Below are positions 48,467 through 58,134 of a stretch of DNA of 64,000 nucleotides, in pieces. How positions within the stretch are numbered: the first letter of the stretch is position 1; the number at the start of each line of letters is the position of its first letter. The stretch is taken from NCBI GenBank assembly GCA_902597675.1, contig CACJYR010000005.1, positions 1 through 64,000 of the forward strand, read 5' to 3'. Position numbers and translations under genes: made by a program. The DNA comes from an uncultured Pelagibacteraceae bacterium. Its GTDB lineage: Bacteria; Pseudomonadota; Alphaproteobacteria; Pelagibacterales; Pelagibacteraceae. Below the pieces are notes generated by a model. It ran no database searches. It was not told the origin of the DNA and saw only the letters and a program-made list of their open reading frames with translations.

Positions 48467-49585
48467 TTAGTTATTGATTGCATCTCCTGGATTAACATAT
48501 TCATGTCCAAAAACATCTGCAACCGCTTTATAAGTCACATGACCCTTGTGAACATTTAATCCCGCTAAAAAGTTTTTGTCTTCTCCAAGAGCTTTTTGAT
48601 AACCTTTGTTAGCTAATTTTACCAAATAAGGAAGTGTTGCTTTATTTAATGCTATAGTAGATGTTCTTGGAACTCCACCTGGCATGTTCGCTACACAATA
48701 GTGAACAACATTATCCACTATAAAAGTTGGATCATTAAAAGTTGTTGGTTTACTTGTTTCCACACATCCACCTTGATCTATAGCAACATCAACAATTACA
48801 GAGCCTCTTTTCATTAATTTAAGCATATCTTTAGTAACTAATTTTGGTGCCTCTGCGCCAGGGATTAAAACTCCTCCCACGATTAAGTCCGCCTCGGCTA
48901 CTAACTTTTTTAAATCTATTTTGTCGCTTTGTTCTGGAATTATTTTATCTCCAAACATTTCAACTAATTGTTTTAATCTTGCTTCTGATTTATCAACAAC
49001 ATGAACTTTTGCCTTCATACCAGTTGCTATTGTTGCAGCATTTTCACCCACAACACCTCCACCTAAAATTAATACATTTGCGGGCTCACCACCTGGAGCT
49101 CCACCCAATAATACTCCCCTGCCTCTTTGATTTTTTTCTAAACAATGTGCTCCTGCTTGAACTGACATACGTCCAGCTACAGCACTCATGGGTGCTAACA
49201 AAGGAAGTCGTCCATTATCATCTGTAATAGTTTCGTAAGCAATATTAATACTTTTTGATTTTACCAAACCCTCAGTTAATTCTTTTGCAGCAGCCAAATG
49301 TAAATAGGTATAAACAATTTGATTTTCCCTAATCATTTCAACCTCAACTTTTTGAGGCTCTTTAACTTTAACAATTATCTCAGCGTCATTAAAAATATCA
49401 GTAGCTTTTTCTATAATTTTGGCCCCGGCATCTTTGTACTGATCATTATCGAAACCTGCTTCAAAACCTCCATTATTTTCAACTAAAACTTCATGACCCT
49501 CTGAAACGAGAGTTTTTACACTATCCGGTGTCAGGCCAATTCTATTTTCTTGAGGTTTTATTTCTTTAGGTACGCCAATTCTCAT
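48467..49585 (-). CDS. ald: Alanine dehydrogenase
   Basis: MRIGVPKEIKPQENRIGLTPDSVKTL, VNLGGGVVG-like ILGGGVVGENAATIATGM. Confidence 0.96.
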   Translation of the reverse strand: MRIGVPKEIKPQENRIGLTPDSVKTLVSEGHEVLVENNGGFEAGFDNDQYKDAGAKIIEKATDIFNDAEIIVKVKEPQKVEVEMIRENQIVYTYLHLAAAKELTEGLVKSKSINIAYETITDDNGRLPLLAPMSAVAGRMSVQAGAHCLEKNQRGRGVLLGGAPGGEPANVLILGGGVVGENAATIATGMKAKVHVVDKSEARLKQLVEMFGDKIIPEQSDKIDLKKLVAEADLIVGGVLIPGAEAPKLVTKDMLKLMKRGSVIVDVAIDQGGCVETSKPTTFNDPTFIVDNVVHYCVANMPGGVPRTSTIALNKATLPYLVKLANKGYQKALGEDKNFLAGLNVHKGHVTYKAVADVFGHEYVNPGDAINN

Positions 49586-49594
49586 TAACGAAAT

Positions 49595-50941
49595 TTAATT
49601 CTTTTTACTCTTTGCGTAATTAGTAATTCCAGTTCTTAGTTTTTCTATGATTTCATCAATGTGTTTTTTTTCACAAATAAACATTGGTGCTATAATTAAG
49701 CAATCACCAGTCGCTTTGAAATTAACTCCTGCATCGTAACAATGTTTGAAAGTAGCTAAACCTGCTTTACCAGGTCTGCCATCAGTTTTAATATCTATTC
49801 CACCCATCATTCCATAACCTCTTATGTTATCTACTACATCAATATCTTTAAGAGAAAATAGACCTTCTTGGAAATAAGGAGCAAGTTCTTTTGCTCTATT
49901 AAAAATATCTTCTTTTTCAAAAATATCTTGAACGGCTAATGCTGCAGCTACTGATACAGGAATTCCTGAATATGTATAACCATGAAATAATTCTATTGCA
50001 CCTTTTGGAGAATTATCCATCACTGCATCATAAATTTCTTCTTTACATGCAACTACACCAAAAGGAACTATTCCATTCGTTGTTGCTTTTGCCATTGTCA
50101 TTATGTCAGGTGTTACACCAAATTCTTGAGCTCCAAAAGCTGAACCAGTTCTTCCCCAACCCGTAATAACTTCATCAAAAATTAAAAGTATTTTATGTTT
50201 GTCACAAAGTTCTCTTAGTCTTTGTAAATATCCAACTGGTGGCACTAATGTTCCTGTTGAACCTGCAATAGGTTCTACAATACAAGCTGCAATATTTTCA
50301 GAACCAAAATTAGTACAAATTCTCTCTAAATCATTCGCAATCTCAGCTCCTGTTTCAGGTTGACCTGAAATAAATTTATGTTCATCTAAATGTGTATGTC
50401 TCATATGAACAACACCTGGCATCAATACACTTGCATACGCTTTAACGTTATTGATCATGCCACCTACTGATGTGGCTCCAATATTCATTCCATGATAAGC
50501 ACGTTCTCTTCCAACAAATCTAAATCTTTGTCCCTCACCTCTTGCTTTATGGTAAGCGATACTAATCTTAATTGCAGTTTCTACTGCAGTTGATCCACAT
50601 ATCGTATAAAAAATTTTGTTTAAATTTCCAGGTGTGTGTTTTGAAATTCTTGTTGCTAATTCAAACGAACCACCAAAACCTTGTTGAAACGGCTGACAAT
50701 AATCAAGAGTATTTAGTTGATTAGTTATAGCTTCAATGATTTCTTTTCTTCCATGTCCCAAAGGATTACAAAATAATCCTGAACTTGCATCAATTTGTGT
50801 TTTGCCATGATGATTTTTTAAATAAACACCTTTTGCCTCAACGATTAGTTTTGGATTTTCTTTAAAATCCTTATTAGATGTAAATGGCATCCAATGTTCA
50901 TTAAGTGAATTAGGTACTGATGTTCTTTTTTCTGAGCTCAT
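49595..50941 (-). CDS. Class III aminotransferase, omega-amino acid/taurine:pyruvate type
   Basis: LLIFDEVITGWGRTGSAFGAQEFGVTPDIMTMAKATTNG; next to ald and a taurine-type ABC transporter. Confidence 0.85.
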   Translation of the reverse strand: MSSEKRTSVPNSLNEHWMPFTSNKDFKENPKLIVEAKGVYLKNHHGKTQIDASSGLFCNPLGHGRKEIIEAITNQLNTLDYCQPFQQGFGGSFELATRISKHTPGNLNKIFYTICGSTAVETAIKISIAYHKARGEGQRFRFVGRERAYHGMNIGATSVGGMINNVKAYASVLMPGVVHMRHTHLDEHKFISGQPETGAEIANDLERICTNFGSENIAACIVEPIAGSTGTLVPPVGYLQRLRELCDKHKILLIFDEVITGWGRTGSAFGAQEFGVTPDIMTMAKATTNGIVPFGVVACKEEIYDAVMDNSPKGAIELFHGYTYSGIPVSVAAALAVQDIFEKEDIFNRAKELAPYFQEGLFSLKDIDVVDNIRGYGMMGGIDIKTDGRPGKAGLATFKHCYDAGVNFKATGDCLIIAPMFICEKKHIDEIIEKLRTGITNYAKSKKN

Positions 50942-51012
50942 AATTAAATTTTAAAATACTTAATAAATGAATCCTTAGACTAAATAACTTAAATTAACCA
51001 CCAAAATAATGT

Positions 51013-51029
51013 CACAACTTAAAGTTGTG
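51013..51029. promoter_or_regulatory. Operator-like dyad CACAACTT-A-AAGTTGTG in divergent intergenic region
   Basis: 8+1+8 perfect palindrome; TATAAT at 51034-51039 just downstream on the + strand. Confidence 0.6.
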
Positions 51030-51116
51030 TAACTATAATGATCATTTTTTTGTTTTACATATAGGTCAAATTAATCTTAAAATTGAAACATATAAATAAA
51101 CAAGGAAGAGGCATAA

Positions 51117-52058
51117 ATGAAAAAAATAATAAGTTTTATTCTTGGATGTTTTGTAGCTCTTAATCTTTCAATTTCTGTTGCTAATTCAGCAGCAAATGAA
51201 GTTAGAGTTGCTTACTTCTTAGAGTGGCCAAGTCCAAATCTAGAGGACATGATGAAGAAAAACTTCGCAAAAGCTCTAGGGGTTCCAGTAAAGTGGACTA
51301 ACTTTACTAATGGTGGTGCTATGACTGATGCGATGTTAGCAGGAGATATTGATATTTCTTATTCTCAAGGTCTAGTTCCATTTATTAACGCTGTAAAATC
51401 TAAAGCACCTATCAAATTAGTTGATATTGCTATGGAATACGGAATGGGCGGAACAACTTGTGTTACATCTAATGCATCTGGAATTACAAAAGCCAACGCA
51501 ACTGAATTAGAAGGTAAAAAAGTTGCTGTTCCACTTGGAACAATGGCAGAATATGTTTTTGATGAGAGTATGAAAGTTGTTGGAGCAGATAGAAAAAAAA
51601 TGGACATCATTCAAATGGACCCTGAAGAAGGTGCTGCTGCTTTAGTAAGCGGTGATGTTGTAATGGCATGTTTATTTGGTGGTAATTCTATTAAAGCTGC
51701 TACTGCAGTTGGATCTAGATTACTAACAGTTCAAGAAGCTAGAGACGCAGGTATCCTAGGGATTGATATTACTTCTGTAACTACAAAGTTTATGAAGGAA
51801 AACCCAGGAATGTTAAGAACTTTCGTTGAAGTAACTCATGAAGCTAATGCAAGATATAGAGCTGGAAAAAGCGATATGAATGCAATGTCAAAAGCTTCAG
51901 AAATGAAAATTCCTGACATGAAAGAAACTTTAAGTGGTTTCAAATTTCTAACTCCAGAGGAAACAAAAAGTTCTATGGAAAGTGGAAATCTTGATGCATT
52001 TCTAAAAGGAATGGGAACACCAAGAGGAAACGTAGATACAAGTTTCTTACCTTTATAA
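51117..52058 (+). CDS. tauA: Taurine/sulfonate-type ABC transporter substrate-binding protein
   Basis: Signal peptide; NMT1/TauA-like; followed by TauB-type ATPase and TauC-type permease. Confidence 0.82.
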   Translation: MKKIISFILGCFVALNLSISVANSAANEVRVAYFLEWPSPNLEDMMKKNFAKALGVPVKWTNFTNGGAMTDAMLAGDIDISYSQGLVPFINAVKSKAPIKLVDIAMEYGMGGTTCVTSNASGITKANATELEGKKVAVPLGTMAEYVFDESMKVVGADRKKMDIIQMDPEEGAAALVSGDVVMACLFGGNSIKAATAVGSRLLTVQEARDAGILGIDITSVTTKFMKENPGMLRTFVEVTHEANARYRAGKSDMNAMSKASEMKIPDMKETLSGFKFLTPEETKSSMESGNLDAFLKGMGTPRGNVDTSFLPL

Positions 52059-52080
52059 TCTAAAGGTAATTAAAATTTAA

Positions 52081-52120
52081 ATAGGCGCCAATTTTATATT
52101 AAATTGGTGCCTATTTTTTT
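52081..52120 (+). terminator. Intrinsic terminator between tauA and tauB
   Basis: ataggcgccaattt / aaattggtgcctat, 14-bp stem with one G-U, 6-nt loop, run of 7 T. Confidence 0.9.
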
Positions 52121-52148
52121 ACTATAAATTCTAATATAAAGTGAACAA

Positions 52149-52946
52149 ATGAGTGATCTAGTTTCTCAAAACCTTAACATGATTTTTAAAACTCCAAAAG
52201 GAGAAACAGTACACGCTTTAAAAGATTTAAATTTTACTCTTAAAAAAGGAGAACTGTTAACAGTTCTTGGACCATCAGGTTGTGGAAAAACAACTTTATT
52301 AAATATTACAGCGGGATTTATTCGACCAACTTCTGGAAGTATTACTTTAAATAGTAAAGAGATTGATGGACCCGGTGTAGAGCGAGGTATGGTTTTTCAG
52401 CAAGGTGCGTTGTTTGAATGGTTAACAGTTGCTGAAAATGTCAACTTTGGATTAAGAATGAAAAAAAAAGATCCGATTGAAACTCAAAAAAAAGTTGATG
52501 AATGGTTAGAAATCGTTGGCTTAAAAGGTTTTGGTAACACCCCAACCTATCAACTTTCTGGGGGTATGCAGCAAAGAGTGGCTCTTGCAAGATGTTTGAT
52601 TAATGATCCCGATCTAATTTTAATGGATGAACCTTTAGGAGCCCTTGATGCATTAACAAGAGAAAAAATGCAGTCTCTAGTTTTAAAAATTTGGAAAGAG
52701 ACAGGGAAAACAATTATTTTAATTACTCACTCAGTTGAAGAAGCTCTGTTGCTTGGTGAGAGATTATATGTGATGGCACCTCGACCTGGGCGAATTCATA
52801 AAGAATACAAACTTCCATTTGCTTCAATGGGACTGAAAGAAGATCTAAGAGAGATTAAAAAGAACAAAGATTTTTCTGCAAAACGTGAAGAAATATTAGA
52901 AATGATTTGGAATATGGAAGAAGAAATCATGGGGAAAGAAAATTAA
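52149..52946 (+). CDS. tauB: Taurine/nitrate-type ABC transporter ATP-binding protein
   Basis: Walker A GPSGCGKTT, LSGGMQQRVALARCL, Walker B DLILMDEPLGALD. Confidence 0.92.
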   Translation: MSDLVSQNLNMIFKTPKGETVHALKDLNFTLKKGELLTVLGPSGCGKTTLLNITAGFIRPTSGSITLNSKEIDGPGVERGMVFQQGALFEWLTVAENVNFGLRMKKKDPIETQKKVDEWLEIVGLKGFGNTPTYQLSGGMQQRVALARCLINDPDLILMDEPLGALDALTREKMQSLVLKIWKETGKTIILITHSVEEALLLGERLYVMAPRPGRIHKEYKLPFASMGLKEDLREIKKNKDFSAKREEILEMIWNMEEEIMGKEN

Positions 52947-54872
52947 ATGTTAACTCAAATCGTCACCTTTTTAATTTTTTTTGCAGTAATTGGCTGTATT
53001 CTTTATGGAAGAAGATTAATCAAAACGGAAAAGGTCGATGCTGTTTTTGGAAATCCTGAAAGAGCAAGAGGTGGTACTCACTGGATTATAGTCGGAAGTA
53101 GCTTTCTATTATTGGTATGGCTTTACTATTCTTGGGATATTGCGAAAGGTTTTTACCCAAAATCAGCTAATGAACTTTGTCAAGTAGCAAAGGTTAACGA
53201 CTCTTTACTGGGTTTGAAATATCAATTTCCAATAGAGGAACGTGAATTTAAAAGTACTGCTCAAATTAAGAAAGAAAATAAAAATCTTAAAGCGACTTTA
53301 AATGAAATCAAATTTTCTGAAGATCTTAACCTGCAACAAAAAACAGATCTTACAGAGTTTATCAACAAAACTATTCAACTAATTCCTTTATTAACTAATG
53401 AGGATTTAATTGAAAATGATACGAAATTTAAAATAGATGACATTACTGGTAAAATTAACTTATTAACTGAAAATTTTAGAAAACCTGAATATCCTTTTGA
53501 AACAGAACAAGAAGCCAATGAAAGACTTAAAGCAGTAAGTGAGCAAGGAGATTGGGGAATTATAAAAGTTCAATCTGGAACAGGATCTATAGAAAATACT
53601 ATCGAAGTACCTTTAGTTCCGGAGACTAAAAGAGGTTTAAAATTTGATGCTGCCGCAAAAGAATTACAAATTATTAGTGATGAATTCTTTAAGTTAAGAA
53701 ATCATAATCCACAATTTAAAGATAAAATAAAAGAGCTCAAAGATGAAATCAAAGCTTATCGAAAAAATTTAGATGATACTCAAGAAGTAGCTTCAACTTA
53801 CGCCAAAGATATTGTTAAAATTGCACGACGAATAGAATTTGCAAGTATATATCCACCCAATGCATTAAATGAAATGCAAAATGCAATTATCAATTTTGAT
53901 GTTGCCCAAAAAGAAGCTCAAGGTGGGTTGAGATTTGTAGATATATTTTTATTTCCAGCTGGCACTATTGTTGCAAGTGGGCCAAGCTGTTCGGAACAAG
54001 GATCTGGTAGATGGCTACCTAAGCCATCAGATACATTTGATAAGTTCATGCTTATGCTTAAACCGAGTGTAGGTTATAAAGAAATTCCTCTACTATGGAT
54101 AGAACTGGTTGATGTTAGTAAAATGATTGGTTTTATTTTACCAGATTGGATTGCTGATATTTTACCTGGTGAATACCCAGTTCACACTCAAGATGGGATT
54201 GTTAAACAAAATTTTAAAGGCCAAGTTTTAAAATTAGTAACAGGAGACTTTAAGTTATTTAAAGTGCCTGTACCTTATGGTCATATCTGGGATTCTTTTT
54301 TAAGAGTATTTTTAGGGTTAGTGTTTGGAATATTGATTGGTGTACCACTTGGATTATTTATGGGATTAAATAGATTTGCCAAAGGTTTCTTTGATCCATT
54401 AATTGAGCTTTATAGACCTGTTCCCCCTCTGGCTTGGGCTCCTTTAATCATTTCAGTTTTAGGAATTGATAATACTGGAAAAGTTTTCTTGTTATTTATG
54501 GTGTCATTATCAATCATGATTATTTCCGCAAGAGCTGGTGCTTCTGGTACCCAGTTATCGAAAATTCATGCAGCTCACTCACTTGGTGCATCCAAAAAAC
54601 AAATTTTAAGATATGTAATTTTTCCAAATTCTTTACCAGAAATACTTACAGGCATAAGAGTTGCCGTAGGAATGTGTTGGGGAACTTTGGTTGCGGCTGA
54701 GTTTTTAGCTGGAACAACAGGTATAGGATTTGTTGAAAACGTTGCTAAAAAATATTTCCAATACGAAGTGATTTGGATCACTATATTTATAATGGGAATG
54801 TTGGGTTTATTATTTGATGTTACTTTAAGAAAAATAATAGACAAAACAATTCCATGGCGTGGAAAAGGCTAA
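52947..54872 (+). CDS. tauC: Oversized taurine-type ABC transporter permease with large N-terminal/extracytoplasmic insert
   Basis: C-terminal permease domain (EAA loop AAHSLGASKKQILRYVIFPNSLPEILTGIRVAVG); about 400 extra residues N-terminal. Confidence 0.88.
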   Translation: MLTQIVTFLIFFAVIGCILYGRRLIKTEKVDAVFGNPERARGGTHWIIVGSSFLLLVWLYYSWDIAKGFYPKSANELCQVAKVNDSLLGLKYQFPIEEREFKSTAQIKKENKNLKATLNEIKFSEDLNLQQKTDLTEFINKTIQLIPLLTNEDLIENDTKFKIDDITGKINLLTENFRKPEYPFETEQEANERLKAVSEQGDWGIIKVQSGTGSIENTIEVPLVPETKRGLKFDAAAKELQIISDEFFKLRNHNPQFKDKIKELKDEIKAYRKNLDDTQEVASTYAKDIVKIARRIEFASIYPPNALNEMQNAIINFDVAQKEAQGGLRFVDIFLFPAGTIVASGPSCSEQGSGRWLPKPSDTFDKFMLMLKPSVGYKEIPLLWIELVDVSKMIGFILPDWIADILPGEYPVHTQDGIVKQNFKGQVLKLVTGDFKLFKVPVPYGHIWDSFLRVFLGLVFGILIGVPLGLFMGLNRFAKGFFDPLIELYRPVPPLAWAPLIISVLGIDNTGKVFLLFMVSLSIMIISARAGASGTQLSKIHAAHSLGASKKQILRYVIFPNSLPEILTGIRVAVGMCWGTLVAAEFLAGTTGIGFVENVAKKYFQYEVIWITIFIMGMLGLLFDVTLRKIIDKTIPWRGKG

Positions 54873-55878
54873 TTTGAAAACAGAAAATCTTAAAAAAGAA
54901 GTTATCAAAATTTTTAAAAATCATGGATTAAGTAATCCTCATGCTGTTATTTCTGCTAATGCTTTGATTAATGCCGAGTTAGTTGGGGCTTATGGTCATG
55001 GTCTTTCTAGATTAAGAATGTATTGTGAAAGAATATCAAAAAAAGTTATCAACCCAAAACCTAGAATAAAAGTTAAAAAGATATCTCAATCGATTGCTCA
55101 TATTGATGCTGATAATAGTATTGGCTTCGTTGCAGCAGATCTCGCGATTAGAAAAGCAATCGAATGTGCCAAAAAAACAGGTATCGGTTTAGTGGGTGTT
55201 AAAAATAGTGGTCACTATGGATTATCTGGTTACTACGCTGAACAAGCAGTCAAAAAAAATTTAATCACTATGATTTATACTAATGCTCCGCCTGCAATCG
55301 CTCCTTATGGTGCAAAAAAAAGTTTATTTGGAACAAATCCTATATGTTTTGGTTCTCCAACTGGAGCAAAGGTACCTTTTATATTAGACACAGCTATTGC
55401 AAAAATTAATAGAGGAAAAATTAGATTTGCAGCTAGAAATAATCAAAAAATACCAAAAGGTGTTGCATTAGATAAATTTGGCAAACCAACAACAGATGCA
55501 AAAAAAGCTCTTTACGGAGTTCAGTTACCTATTGCTGGTTTTAGAGGTTCTGGTTTAGCGTGGATGGTAGATATTTTGAGTGGTGTGTTAACCGGTGGAA
55601 ATCATGCAGGTAAAGTTAAGGATCCTTTTGATGATTTTTCAGGTCCGCAAAATATTGGACATTTGTTTATCACATTTAAAACAAACTTATTTGTCAAAAA
55701 CTATACTTCAAGAATTAAGAATAATATTAAAACAATTAAAAGATTGCCTAAAATTAAAGGAGTAAAAGAGATAATGTATCCTGGTCAAAATAAAGATAAA
55801 AGGTTTAAAATGAACTTAAAAAAAGAAATCAAATTGTCAAAAATTATTCAAAAAGATTTAATAGACTTAAAAGATTAA
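54859..55878 (+). CDS. Malate/L-lactate/sulfolactate dehydrogenase family (Ldh_2)
   Basis: GYGHGLSRLRMYCERI-like AYGHGLSRLRMY, VGVKNSGHYGLSGYYAEQA. Confidence 0.88.
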   Translation: MEKANLKTENLKKEVIKIFKNHGLSNPHAVISANALINAELVGAYGHGLSRLRMYCERISKKVINPKPRIKVKKISQSIAHIDADNSIGFVAADLAIRKAIECAKKTGIGLVGVKNSGHYGLSGYYAEQAVKKNLITMIYTNAPPAIAPYGAKKSLFGTNPICFGSPTGAKVPFILDTAIAKINRGKIRFAARNNQKIPKGVALDKFGKPTTDAKKALYGVQLPIAGFRGSGLAWMVDILSGVLTGGNHAGKVKDPFDDFSGPQNIGHLFITFKTNLFVKNYTSRIKNNIKTIKRLPKIKGVKEIMYPGQNKDKRFKMNLKKEIKLSKIIQKDLIDLKD

Positions 55879-55879
55879 T

Positions 55880-56791
55880 ATGCTTTCCGATAAAGAAATT
55901 ATTTGTCCTGATAACTTACTTAATGTCGCTCATAAAAAGAAAGGTGTTAAAGCTGGAATTGTTAATGCCGGAAAACCTCTTCCTATGCAATCAGTACAAG
56001 ATGCTGTCAAAGAAAATCTAATTGAGCCAATTTTTATTGGTGATGAAAAAGAAATTAATAAATGTGCCCAGGATCTGAAATGGGATATCTCAAATTATGA
56101 GATAATCCATGAGCCTGTTGAAAATAATACAGCAACGATTGCTGCAAAACTAGCAAGCGAACAAAAAATTAGAATTATTGTTAAAGGACATATTCATACT
56201 GACGTTTTGATGAAAGAAGTTTTGAAAAGAGAATTTAATTTACTGGGAAAAACGAGATTAAGCCATATTTGGCATATGACTTTGGGGAAAGAAGATAAAC
56301 CTTTAATAATTACGGATGGAGCATTAAATGTTTTGCCTAATGTTAAAACAAAATTACATATTCTTAAAAATGTTATAAATTTTTCCAATAGAATTGGCAT
56401 TGAAAGACCTAAGGTCGCAATATTATCTGCTACTGAGGAAGTTTTAGATAGTGTGCCAAGTTCTAAAGAAGCTGAAGAATTAACTAACTTAGCTAAAAAA
56501 GAAAATTTAAATGCTGATGTTTTTGGTCCATTGGCATTTGATAATAGTATCTCAAAAAAATCTGCTGCTATCAAAGGAATACAAAATAGTGTGGCTGGTA
56601 TGGCTGATGTACTACTAGTTCCAAGTGTTGAAACGGGAAATGGATTAGTAAAAATGCTTATATATTTTTGTGGAGCATGTGCTGCAGGTGTAGTTGTTGG
56701 AGGTAAAGTTCCAGTAGTAATAACCAGTCGTTCGGATGAAGCTCCTGCAAGATTAGCATCCATTGCTGCAGCTGTTGTTGCTTTAGATTAA
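55880..56791 (+). CDS. pta: Phosphate acetyl/butyryltransferase family
   Basis: PTA_PTB pattern (VKGHIHTDVLMKEVL, GPLAFDNSIS). Confidence 0.88.
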   Translation: MLSDKEIICPDNLLNVAHKKKGVKAGIVNAGKPLPMQSVQDAVKENLIEPIFIGDEKEINKCAQDLKWDISNYEIIHEPVENNTATIAAKLASEQKIRIIVKGHIHTDVLMKEVLKREFNLLGKTRLSHIWHMTLGKEDKPLIITDGALNVLPNVKTKLHILKNVINFSNRIGIERPKVAILSATEEVLDSVPSSKEAEELTNLAKKENLNADVFGPLAFDNSISKKSAAIKGIQNSVAGMADVLLVPSVETGNGLVKMLIYFCGACAAGVVVGGKVPVVITSRSDEAPARLASIAAAVVALD

Positions 56792-56844
56792 TTGTTTCGT
56801 TGAAAAAAAAACTATAATGCTTTAAACGTACTATCTAAAATATT

Positions 56845-58131
56845 ATGGCTATTAAATACCTAAAAAAATCACCTAAAACTCCCTCCACTGACGATAGTAA
56901 AACAAATGAAATTGTTAAAGGGTTATTAAAAGAAATAGAAATTTCAAAAGAAGAAGCTTGCATTAATCTAACAAAAAAATTTGATAAGTATGATGGTGAA
57001 ATAGTTGTTTCGAAAGAAAGAATTGAGCAGATAGATAAAGAATTAGATCAAAAAACGAAGGACGATATTCAATTTTCTCATGAAAGAGTAAAAAAATTTG
57101 CTGAGGCACAATTAAAAAATTATGGCCAAGATTTTGAGGTTGAACTATCGCCAGGTCTTTACGCTGGTCAAAAATTAATTCCTGTAAATACAGCCGGTTG
57201 TTATATACCAGGTGGAAGATATGCTCATATAGCCTCAGCTGTGATGAGTGTTACAACTGCAAAAGTTGCAGGAGTAAAAAATATAATTGCTTGCAGTCCA
57301 CCCAAGGAAGGTGTGGGTGCACATCCAGCAATTATTTATACAGCTAATTTGTGTGGTGCAGATGTAATTTTAAACTTAGGGGGCGTTCCAGGGATTGCTG
57401 CAATGACAAATGGTTTATTTAAAAATCCACCAGCAGATATTTTAGTAGGTCCAGGAAATCAGTTTGTAGCAGAAGCTAAAAGAATTTTATTTGGTAAAGT
57501 TGGTATTGATTTATTTGCTGGACCAACTGAAATTGCTGTAATAGCTGATGACGAAGCTGATGCAGAGATGGTTGCAGTAGATTTGGTAGGACAAGCTGAG
57601 CACGGATATAATTCTCCCGCTTGGTTATATACAACGAGTCAAAGAGTTGCTGATGAAGTTATGAAAAGAGTTCCAGAATTGATTGCTGAATTACCAGAGT
57701 TACCTAGAAAAAGTGCTGAAGCTGCTTGGAGAGATTATGGTGAAGTAATATTATGTGACACTGACGAGGAGATGGCAACCATTAGTGATGAATACGCTCC
57801 TGAACATTTAGAAGTTCAAACAAAAAATCTTGATTGGTTCCATAAAAGACTAAAAAATTATGGATCATTATTTATTGGTGAAGAAACTACTGTTGCCTAT
57901 GGAGACAAATGTTCTGGAACAAACCATATTTTGCCGACAAAAGGAGCTGGACGGTACACTGGTGGATTATTTGTTGGTAAATTTATTAAGACTTTGAGTT
58001 TTCAAAGAATGACTAAAGAGTCTACAAAATCTGTTGGTGCTGCATGCGCTAGGATATCAAGATACGAAGGTATGGAGGCTCATGCTAGGACTGGTGATGT
58101 AAGACTGAGAAAATATGGTTTTTCGAATTAA
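56845..58131 (+). CDS. hpsN: HisD-family dehydrogenase, sulfopropanediol 3-dehydrogenase (HpsN)-like
   Basis: HisD superfamily with HpsN-like N-terminus (IKYLKK) and AGCYIPGGRYAHIASAVMSVTTAKVAGVKNIIACSPP; gene context with sulfonate-type genes. Confidence 0.78.
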   Translation: MAIKYLKKSPKTPSTDDSKTNEIVKGLLKEIEISKEEACINLTKKFDKYDGEIVVSKERIEQIDKELDQKTKDDIQFSHERVKKFAEAQLKNYGQDFEVELSPGLYAGQKLIPVNTAGCYIPGGRYAHIASAVMSVTTAKVAGVKNIIACSPPKEGVGAHPAIIYTANLCGADVILNLGGVPGIAAMTNGLFKNPPADILVGPGNQFVAEAKRILFGKVGIDLFAGPTEIAVIADDEADAEMVAVDLVGQAEHGYNSPAWLYTTSQRVADEVMKRVPELIAELPELPRKSAEAAWRDYGEVILCDTDEEMATISDEYAPEHLEVQTKNLDWFHKRLKNYGSLFIGEETTVAYGDKCSGTNHILPTKGAGRYTGGLFVGKFIKTLSFQRMTKESTKSVGAACARISRYEGMEAHARTGDVRLRKYGFSN

Positions 58132-58134
58132 TAT

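Noticed and set aside
56792-56844. Separate promoter for the hpsN-like gene (TATAAT at 56813-56818)
   Set aside because: Perfect -10 but only a weak TTGTTT at a 15-bp spacing; AT-rich DNA gives many such hexamers, so not listed as a feature.
46018-58131. SAM or glycine riboswitches upstream of the dehydrogenase or transporter genes
   Set aside because: Upstream gaps are either a few bp long or lack recognisable riboswitch core motifs; a covariance-model search (Infernal/Rfam) would be needed to exclude them.
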